This document shows positions 39,401-44,448 of a DNA stretch of 44,448 bases, in pieces. The stretch's first letter is position 1, and each line of letters starts with the position of its first letter. Origin of the DNA: Xanthobacteraceae bacterium (GTDB taxonomy: Bacteria > Pseudomonadota > Alphaproteobacteria > Rhizobiales > Xanthobacteraceae); assembly GCA_028290465.1 (NCBI GenBank), contig JAQGJU010000103.1, positions 1-44,448 on the forward strand, in the 5' to 3' direction. The notes under the pieces were generated by a model, which did not search any database, had not been told where the DNA came from, and saw only the letters and a program-made list of their open reading frames with translations. A program made the position numbers and the translations under genes.

Positions 39401-40414
39401 ATGATCGTCGTCTGGCGCGTGGTCGATAGCTGCAACCTATGCTGTCCGTTCTGCGCCTTCGACAAGCGGCTGACATTCGGGCGAAGCGCTGCTGATCCGT
39501 CCGACATACTACGCTTTGCACACGCGCTTGCCGCCTATCAGGCGCGCACGAAGGATCGCGTGATGCTCAGCTGGCTCGGCGGCGAGCCGCTATCATGGAA
39601 GCCGTTGCAGGATCTGACACTATCGGTGCGCGCACTCGACCTGGCAGTCAGCGCGACCACGAACGGCACCGCGCTCGGAAACGCGCGGCTGCGCCGGCAC
39701 ATCCGCGACGCCTATCGCGAACTCACCATCAGCGTGGACGGATTTTCGTCCCTGCACGATTCGCTGCGCGGCTGGGCCGGCGGCTTCGCCAAGCTGCGCA
39801 GCTGGATTCCGCTCCTGGCCAGCGAAGCCCGCATGGCCGGATCACGGCTGAAGCTCCGCGCCAACATCGTGCTGATGCGGCAGAACGTCGATGAATTTCC
39901 GGCGCTGTGCGCCGAACTGGCCGGCTGGGGCATCAAAGAGATCACCTTCAATCAACTCGGCGGCCGCGACCGGCCGGAATTTTATCCGGCGCACCGGCTG
40001 ACTCCTGTCGATGTCGACCGCCTGGAGGCTTCTCTACCGGTGTTGCGCGGCGAACTGTCTACCCGGGGCGTCGTATTGGTCGGCGGCGACGGCTACCTGT
40101 CGCGGATTCGGGCCAGCGCGCTCGACCGGGCCAATCCGGTCGCGGATTGCGGACCGGGCGAGAGCTTCCTGTTCGTCGACGAAAACGGGATCGGGTCGCC
40201 GTGCAGCTTCACCACGGCCGATTACGGCGTCGATGTGCGCATGCTGCAAACGGCGGACGACATCGCCGATCTGCCGTCGCGGTTTCGCGAGATGCGCCGC
40301 GTCGGTCGATCGCCCCAATGCGACGACTGCCTGAGCACCCAGGTCTGCGACAAATTCAAAGCGCCGGCGAATGAACCGCGTGCCTTGCCGCGCGAGGCGG
40401 CCGTTTCGCCGTAG
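39401..40414 (+). CDS. Radical SAM protein with SPASM-like C-terminal cysteine cluster
   Basis: The 337-residue protein has the radical SAM cluster motif CX3CX2C as Cys11, Cys15 and Cys18 (DSCNLCCPFCAF), the SAM-contact GGEP at 60-63, and the barrel segments LTISVDGFSSLHDSLRGWAG and KLRANIVLMRQNVDEFPALC. A second set of cysteines, Cys250, Cys268, Cys307, Cys310 and Cys316 (QCDDCLSTQVCDKF), resembles a SPASM/twitch auxiliary iron-sulfur site. Such enzymes modify peptides or proteins or mature other enzymes. GAGG precedes the ATG. The position 30 bp after eutC suggests one operon with the ethanolamine lyase. No short precursor peptide is evident nearby. Function unknown. Confidence 0.85.
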   Translation: MIVVWRVVDSCNLCCPFCAFDKRLTFGRSAADPSDILRFAHALAAYQARTKDRVMLSWLGGEPLSWKPLQDLTLSVRALDLAVSATTNGTALGNARLRRHIRDAYRELTISVDGFSSLHDSLRGWAGGFAKLRSWIPLLASEARMAGSRLKLRANIVLMRQNVDEFPALCAELAGWGIKEITFNQLGGRDRPEFYPAHRLTPVDVDRLEASLPVLRGELSTRGVVLVGGDGYLSRIRASALDRANPVADCGPGESFLFVDENGIGSPCSFTTADYGVDVRMLQTADDIADLPSRFREMRRVGRSPQCDDCLSTQVCDKFKAPANEPRALPREAAVSP

Positions 40415-40447
40415 CGGCACCCAGCCGAATTTTCCGCGTCCGTCCGT

Positions 40448-40473
40448 GGAACTTGTTCCACCGGGGTAGCGTT
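40448..40473 (+). promoter_or_regulatory. EcfG-type general stress promoter of yciF copy 2
   Basis: GGAAC at 40448-40452, a 17-bp spacer and CGTT at 40470-40473 match the EcfG consensus exactly. It lies 40 bp before the ATG of the second yciF-like gene. Confidence 0.75.
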
Positions 40474-40512
40474 GGATTGGCGAGTTCACCCGGTTTTCAG
40501 GGAGGAGTTGCC

Positions 40513-41019
40513 ATGGGACTGTTCAGCAAAGACATCCAGACGATGGACGACCTGTTCCTGCACGTGTTGCAGGACATCTATTACGCCGAAAAGCAGATCC
40601 TCAAGGCGCTGCCCGACATGATCGAAAAGGCGACCAACCGCGAGCTGACGGCGGCCTTCAAGAGCCATATGGCCGAGACCGAGAAACACGTGTCGCGCCT
40701 CGAACAGGCGTTCGAACTGCTCGGCCAGAAGCCCAAGGGCACCACCTGCCCGGCCATCGACGGCATCATCAAGGAAGCCAACGAGATCGCCGGCGAGGTC
40801 GGCCAGAAGAAGGTGCTGGACGCCGCCCTGATCGCGGCCGCGCAGGCCGTCGAGCATTATGAAATCACCCGCTACGGCACGCTGGTGGCCTGGGCCGAAG
40901 AGCTTGGCCACGAGGCCGTCGCGCGGTTGCTGACCACGACCCTCAACGAGGAAAAGGCCGCCGACAAGAAGCTGAGCGGCATCGCCGGGTCCAAGGTGAA
41001 CCTGAAGGCGGCCGGTTGA
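40513..41019 (+). CDS. YciF/YciE-type ferritin-like protein (DUF892), copy 2
   Basis: The 168-residue protein is a close paralogue of the one at 16623-17132: both start MGLFSKDI and share DIYYAE, TCPAIDGIIKEANEIAGEV (copy 1: DCPAIDGLIKEANELAAEV) and VEHYEITRYGTLVAWAEELG. It has the ferritin-like four-helix pattern with Glu/His residues that could bind two metal ions. A strong GGAGGAG ribosome-binding site lies before the ATG. A perfect EcfG-type promoter precedes it, and the FAD/Rieske oxidoreductase gene starts 26 bp after its stop codon, so the pair is probably one stress-induced operon. Confidence 0.95.
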   Translation: MGLFSKDIQTMDDLFLHVLQDIYYAEKQILKALPDMIEKATNRELTAAFKSHMAETEKHVSRLEQAFELLGQKPKGTTCPAIDGIIKEANEIAGEVGQKKVLDAALIAAAQAVEHYEITRYGTLVAWAEELGHEAVARLLTTTLNEEKAADKKLSGIAGSKVNLKAAG

Positions 41020-41045
41020 GCGGCTGGCGGGAGGCGGGGCGCGCG

Positions 41046-42641
41046 ATGACCGACAGCTGGAAAGCGGACCGGAACGCCAGCGCCGAGCGCACCCAATCGC
41101 TATGGATGCGCACCGACGTGCTGCCGGACGCGCCGCGCCTGACCGGCAATCTCACCTGCGACACGCTGATCGTCGGCTCGGGCATTGCCGGGCTGTCGGT
41201 CGCCTATGAGTTGGCGAGCGCCGGCCAGCACGTGATCGTGGTCGATCGTGGCCCGATTGCGGGCGGGATCACGTCGCGGACCACGGCGCACCTCGCGCCG
41301 GTGTGCGACGACGGCCTGAGTTCGCTGATCAAGCTACGCGGTGAAGAGACCGCGAAGCTGTTCCAGCAGAGCCAGGAGGCCGCCGTCGCCCGGATCGAGG
41401 AGATCGTCGCGCAGCACGACATCGCGTGCAACTTCCGCCGGCTCGACGCCTACCTCTTTCCGGCGCTCGGCATGGAGCGCAACGCCGCCAAGGATCAGGC
41501 CGACACCGAGTACGACGCCGGCCGGAAGGCCGGCGCCAAAGTCGAACGCGCCAAGGGCGTACCGATGAGAGGCTTCGAAAGCGCGCCGTGCCTGCGCTAC
41601 CCGGACCAGGCCACGTTCCATCCGACGAAATATCTCGATGCGCTGGTCAGGATCATTGTCGACAAGGGCGGCAAGATTTTCGCCCACAGCGCGGTGACCG
41701 AGATCGCGGAGCCGGAAGGCCGCATCCGCGTCGTCACCGCCAGCGGCGCCAGCGTGACTGCCGACCGGGCGGTGTTCGCGACCAATTCGCCAATCAATGA
41801 CTGGGTCGAGATCCACAGCAAGATGGCGCCGTACCGCACCTATGCGATGGCGTTCACGATCCCGCGCGGCACCCTGCCCGATGCGCTCTATTGGGACATG
41901 GCCGACCCGTATCACTATGTCCGGCTCAATCCCGGCCCCGGCGCGACCGATTACCTGATCGTCGGCGGCGCCGACCACAAATCCGGCGAGGCCGATGACG
42001 GCGACGTGCGCTTCGAGGCCATCGAGGCGTGGATTCGGCAGTTGGTTCCGGAACTCGGCAACGAGGTGCATCGCTGGTCCGGACAGGTGCTCGACACCAT
42101 CGACTATTGCGGCTTCATCGGCCGCGATCCGGGCCGCGACACCATGTTCATCTCGACCGGCGATTCCGGCCAGGGCATGACGCATGGCGCGCTGGCCGGC
42201 ATCCTGCTCAAGGACCTGATCCTCAACGGCTCAAGCCCGTGGCAGGACGTGTACGAGCCGTCGCGCAAGACGCCGACCGGCATCGTCAACTATGTCCGCG
42301 AAAACGTGACGGCGATCACGAATTTCGCCGAATACCTGATGCCGGGCGAGTTGGACTCGGTCGATGAGCTCCAGCCCGGCCAAGGCGGCATCGTCCGCAA
42401 TGGCATGCAGAAAGTCGCGGCCTGCCGCGATATGGACGGCAAGCTGCATCTGAATTCGGCGGTGTGCACCCATCTCGGCTGCCATGTGCACTGGAATTCG
42501 ACCGAGCAGTGCTGGGATTGCCCGTGCCATGGCTCGCATTTCGCGCCGGACGGCACGGTGCTGAACGGTCCGGCGATCGCGCCGCTGGCGCCTGCCAGCC
42601 TGCCGGCCGAGGCACGGAAGGGGGCCAAAGCTGCAACATAA
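41046..42641 (+). CDS. FAD-dependent oxidoreductase with C-terminal Rieske [2Fe-2S] domain
   Basis: The 531-residue protein has an N-terminal DadA-like FAD domain with the dinucleotide motif LIVGSGIAGLSVAYELASAG near residues 40-60, and ISTGDSGQGMTHGALAGILL near 370 where FAD oxidases close the site. The C-terminal Rieske domain (about 430-520) has both cluster motifs, CTHLGC and CPCHGSHF. Electrons could pass from an amine or other substrate through FAD to the iron-sulfur cluster; the substrate is unknown. No export signal is seen. I chose the ATG at 41046 with GGGAGG upstream; a TTG at 41016 overlaps the previous gene. Context points to stress. Confidence 0.92.
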   Translation: MTDSWKADRNASAERTQSLWMRTDVLPDAPRLTGNLTCDTLIVGSGIAGLSVAYELASAGQHVIVVDRGPIAGGITSRTTAHLAPVCDDGLSSLIKLRGEETAKLFQQSQEAAVARIEEIVAQHDIACNFRRLDAYLFPALGMERNAAKDQADTEYDAGRKAGAKVERAKGVPMRGFESAPCLRYPDQATFHPTKYLDALVRIIVDKGGKIFAHSAVTEIAEPEGRIRVVTASGASVTADRAVFATNSPINDWVEIHSKMAPYRTYAMAFTIPRGTLPDALYWDMADPYHYVRLNPGPGATDYLIVGGADHKSGEADDGDVRFEAIEAWIRQLVPELGNEVHRWSGQVLDTIDYCGFIGRDPGRDTMFISTGDSGQGMTHGALAGILLKDLILNGSSPWQDVYEPSRKTPTGIVNYVRENVTAITNFAEYLMPGELDSVDELQPGQGGIVRNGMQKVAACRDMDGKLHLNSAVCTHLGCHVHWNSTEQCWDCPCHGSHFAPDGTVLNGPAIAPLAPASLPAEARKGAKAAT

Positions 42642-42778
42642 TTAGGTAACCGCAGCGCTTATTCACATCGGCCTCGCCGTGCGCGGGCTCGGTGATCTCG
42701 TCGTTCCGACGGTACGAATGTTTCAAATCGGTATATCATCATTGGCCTTTCACAGGCCGCGACTCACAGGGGAGCAGC

Positions 42779-43285
42779 ATGGCTAAAGACAGCATGGTAA
42801 CGGACGCGAAAAATACGGTGGTCGAAGCCGCGAAGGCGGGCGCCGAAGGTATGAAGACCGTGGCCGGGGAAGCGCTCGGCGCCGCCGCGGTCGCCGCCGC
42901 CGGCGTGATGCTGGATCACGTCTCGAAAGCGCTGAGCCAGGGGGCCGACAAGGTCGAGACCTCGCGGCCGGCTGCCGAGCGAGCGGTTTCGGATGCCGCG
43001 GTTTCGTTCGCGGGCGCGGGACCGGCCAGGAAGAAGGCCAAGAAGGCCAAGAAGGCCGCCAAGAAAGCCGCCGCGAAAGCGAGCCCGGCCAAGAAGACTG
43101 CCAAGAAAAGCACCAAGAAAAAGAGTGCCAAGAAGACCGTGAAGAAGGCCGCGAAAAAGAAGGCCGCGAGCAAGACCAAGACCGCGACGAAAAAGAAGGC
43201 CGCCAAAAAGTCGTCGGCCAAGAAGACCAAGAAGAAGAGCGCCCCGAAGAAGAAGTCCGGCGCCAAGCGGAAGACCAAGAAGTAG
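42779..43285 (+). CDS. Lysine-rich histone H1-like protein
   Basis: The 168-residue protein has two parts. Residues 1-80 are alanine-rich and probably helical (TDAKNTVVEAAKAGAEGMKT, LGAAAVAAAGVMLDHVSKAL). Residues 83-168 consist almost only of Lys, Ala, Ser and Thr in KKAxKK-type repeats ending GAKRKTKK, like the tail of eukaryotic histone H1 and of bacterial H1-like proteins (for example AlgP or Hc1 type). It likely binds DNA or RNA without sequence specificity. GGGGAGC precedes the ATG at 42779. The upstream 137 bp show no EcfG motif. Confidence 0.85.
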   Translation: MAKDSMVTDAKNTVVEAAKAGAEGMKTVAGEALGAAAVAAAGVMLDHVSKALSQGADKVETSRPAAERAVSDAAVSFAGAGPARKKAKKAKKAAKKAAAKASPAKKTAKKSTKKKSAKKTVKKAAKKKAASKTKTATKKKAAKKSSAKKTKKKSAPKKKSGAKRKTKK

Positions 43286-43346
43286 CCGGTTCTGCGCGCG
43301 GCGGATCGCGATGCCCAGGCAACGCGGTTCGCAGCTCGATGGCGGT

Positions 43347-43367
43347 GGGCGGAGCCAGGCTCCGCCC
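43347..43367. repeat. Perfect inverted repeat between the H1-like gene and tRNA-Arg
   Basis: GGGCGGAGCC and GGCTCCGCCC are separated by one base (in practice a stem of about eight pairs). No T run follows. It may end the H1-like transcript or be part of a small repeat. Confidence 0.5.
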
Positions 43368-43421
43368 GACCACGGGCCAATCCGGTCGCCCGAAAATTCA
43401 ATCTTATCAATATATTATAGC

Positions 43422-43498
43422 TGGCGCGCCCGGAACGATTCGAACGTCCGACCCTCAGATTCGAAGTCTGATGCTCTATCCAGCTGAGCTACGGGCGC
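43422..43498 (-). tRNA. tRNA-Arg (anticodon TCG)
   Basis: On the minus strand the 77-base gene starts GCGCCCGTAGCTCAGCTGGA. The acceptor arms GCGCCCG/CGGGCGC pair fully, the anticodon stem TCAGA/TCTGA encloses the loop CTTCGAA, the T arm contains GTTCGAATC, and CCA is encoded at the 3' end. The anticodon TCG reads CGA and related arginine codons. No integrase or duplicated 3' end is seen nearby. Confidence 0.97.
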
Positions 43499-43581
43499 CT
43501 GACCGCAACATGGTCAAAACACCGCCGTCTGGCAAGCACCGCCCTCAGGTTCCGGTCGGCCTTCCCAAGCCTATGAGATAT

Positions 43582-43610
43582 AAAAAAAGCCCCGGCAACC
43601 GCCGGGGCTT
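43582..43610 (-). terminator. Rho-independent terminator of the small secreted protein gene
   Basis: AGCCCCGGC pairs with GCCGGGGCT around a four-base loop. On the minus strand it is followed by T7. It lies 35 bp behind the stop codon of the gene at 43645. Confidence 0.92.
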
Positions 43611-43644
43611 CTTCATGTTGAGGCCGAGATTCGCCCCCGTTCGA

Positions 43645-43923
43645 TCAGTTGCAGATCTGCACGCGGCGCCAGTGTCGATAGCCGTAGGCGTCATAGACGG
43701 GACGCCGTTCGACCCAGCACCGTCCGCTCGCATACGGATAAGCACCAGCGACTGCCAAGCCGCCCAGCAGACCGGCGCCGACCGCGAGGCCGACGCCGCC
43801 ACGATGCCACCCGCCATGATGCCGGTTATAGGGACGCGCGTCCGCGCTCGACGACATCGCGGCCGTCGAGCCGATGAGAGTCAGTGCGGCAATGGCCGCG
43901 ATTCCGATACGCTTTGCTTTCAC
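43645..43923 (-). CDS. Small secreted glycine/histidine-rich protein, function unknown
   Basis: The 92-residue product has a clear signal peptide (KAKRIGIAAIAALTLIGSTA, cleavage near SSSADARPYN). The mature part has a His/Gly stretch (RPYNRHHGGWHRGGVG), a glycine-alanine hydrophobic segment (LAVGAGLLGGLAVAGAYPYA), and an ending with two cysteines (GRCWVERRPVYDAYGYRHWR, ICN). It resembles small envelope proteins common in Rhizobiales, without a known role. I chose the GTG at 43923 with GAGGAA upstream; an ATG at 43953 is possible. A strong terminator follows, so it is monocistronic. Confidence 0.8.
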   Translation of the reverse strand: MKAKRIGIAAIAALTLIGSTAAMSSSADARPYNRHHGGWHRGGVGLAVGAGLLGGLAVAGAYPYASGRCWVERRPVYDAYGYRHWRRVQICN

Positions 43924-43961
43924 TTCAAATTCCTCGGTGATGTCGTCGCCCATACCGAAGT

Positions 43962-43986
43962 AACGCAGCGGACCTCTCTAGGTTCG
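43962..43986 (-). promoter_or_regulatory. Near-consensus EcfG-type promoter
   Basis: On the minus strand CGAAC (one mismatch to GGAAC), 16 bp and CGTT lie 39 bp before the GTG start at 43923. Weak on its own. Confidence 0.3.
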
Positions 43987-44140
43987 CTCAAGATTCCGGG
44001 AGCGATTTTTGTGAAGTCTGTGTGAAAAGACACAAAAAAAATGTGCGACATAAAATAATTTCGCGTGGTGTCTTTATACACGGCACCACGAGCGATGATC
44101 GCTTAGCGTCGTCTCCACGGGATACCAAGGGGGCACAGGC

Positions 44141-44323
44141 ATGCGGTTATTCGAACCCGACACGTTGCGCGGCCAATCCGTCGAACGGCCGACATGCGAA
44201 CGTTGCAACACCGCGATGTGGCTGGCCCGTATCCAGCCTTCGGACCAGCCGGATCACGATTGCCGCACTTACGAGTGTCCGAGCTGCCAGACTTCCACCG
44301 TGATGACCGTGAAGTTCAAATAG
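44141..44323 (+). CDS. Small zinc-ribbon-like protein, 60 residues
   Basis: The 60-residue protein has two CxxC pairs, CERC (in RPTCERCNTAMWLARIQPSD) and CPSC (in YECPSCQTSTVMTVKFK), spaced about 24 residues, enough for one zinc ribbon. It has no signal peptide or membrane segment. I know similar short proteins from Rhizobiales genomes but no function. The frame ends in KFK. The upstream gap (43954-44140) is AT-rich around 44030-44090 and may hold its promoter. Confidence 0.75.
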   Translation: MRLFEPDTLRGQSVERPTCERCNTAMWLARIQPSDQPDHDCRTYECPSCQTSTVMTVKFK

Positions 44324-44413
44324 CGCCACGCATGCGCGGATCGCGCGGTCACCTGTCCGGATCATTGGAACCAGCGCGCCCATTGTCGGTTTGTATGGCT
44401 CAGTGCCGGCATC

Positions 44414-44448
44414 AGAGCATGATCCCGAAAAGTGGGAACCGGTTTTCG
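44414..44448. repeat. Intergenic palindromic repeat, cut by the window end
   Basis: AGAGCATGATCCCGAAAAGT and GGGAACCGGTTTTCG are the left half of the same repeat family as 31271-31339; the closing arm would lie beyond the window. Confidence 0.75.

Noticed and set aside
37175-40414. Ethanolamine bacterial microcompartment locus
   Set aside because: No shell protein, aldehyde dehydrogenase or EutA/EutQ-type genes are present.
43020-43285. Repeat array resembling CRISPR or a minisatellite
   Set aside because: The periodic AAGAAG pattern is codon repetition in the lysine-rich protein; there are no spacers.
43422-43498. tRNA-Arg as an integration site of a mobile element
   Set aside because: No integrase, no duplicated tRNA 3' end and no change in gene content is visible on either side.
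44367-44391. GGAAC-N16-GGTT near the window end
   Set aside because: One mismatch in the -10 element and no downstream gene visible in the window to judge it.

Overview
The window is about 44.4 kb of GC-rich chromosome from an alphaproteobacterium, most likely a Hyphomicrobiales (Rhizobiales) member of the Bradyrhizobium/Xanthobacteraceae type. The reasons are the paired cell-cycle regulators TrcR (DUF1013) and GcrA, the ispH-thrB-rnhA and argD-argF-hslO gene orders, perfect EcfG-type general stress promoters (GGAAC-N16/17-CGTT), and intergenic palindromes of kinds common in Rhizobiales genomes. I see no phage, transposase, CRISPR array or plasmid functions; this is mostly core chromosome with some accessory genes.

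Layout. 1-875: 3' end of a Liv-type ABC substrate-binding protein, then a palindromic repeat. 1088-3187 (-): a methyl-accepting chemotaxis protein (MCP). 3534-5798: YqgE/AlgH protein (-), then a periplasmic DsbD-alpha-like protein and a one-Cys peroxiredoxin (+). 5874-8296 (-): rnhA, thrB, ispH. 8509-9210: trcR. 9435-15941: three tandem MCP genes; the last two share an almost identical HAMP and signalling half behind different sensor domains. 16305-17132 (-): GlsB/YeaQ membrane protein and a YciF-like ferritin-fold protein behind an EcfG-type promoter. 17304-20518 (-): hslO, argF, argD. 20914-21414: gcrA, whose upstream region holds five GANTC methylation sites and a perfect EcfG-type promoter match. 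21503-29469 (-): a complete phosphate block, phoB, phoU, pstB, pstA, pstC, pstS and phoR, with a tandem Pho box upstream of pstS and a UPF0104 membrane protein overlapping phoR by 4 bp.

29951-44323: a Tat-exported alpha/beta hydrolase; an RND efflux adaptor and pump pair; a solitary iron-type ABC substrate-binding protein (-) divergent from eutB-eutC; a radical SAM/SPASM-like protein directly behind eutC; a second YciF-like protein followed by an FAD/Rieske oxidoreductase, behind a second perfect EcfG promoter; a lysine-rich histone H1-like protein; tRNA-Arg(TCG); a small secreted protein; and a 60-residue zinc-ribbon protein. The window ends inside another palindromic repeat.

The genes form several functional groups: phosphate sensing and uptake; arginine biosynthesis; chemosensing through four MCPs, with the Che kinase genes elsewhere; and a dispersed general stress set (two yciF paralogues, glsB, the Rieske oxidoreductase, perhaps one MCP and a small secreted protein) tied together by matching promoters. 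The least explained parts are the eutBC-radical SAM cluster, which lacks EutA, a permease and microcompartment genes, the yciF-Rieske pair, and the combination of methylation sites and a stress-type promoter in front of gcrA. Start sites were chosen by ribosome-binding sites and N-terminal family fit; no database search was possible.
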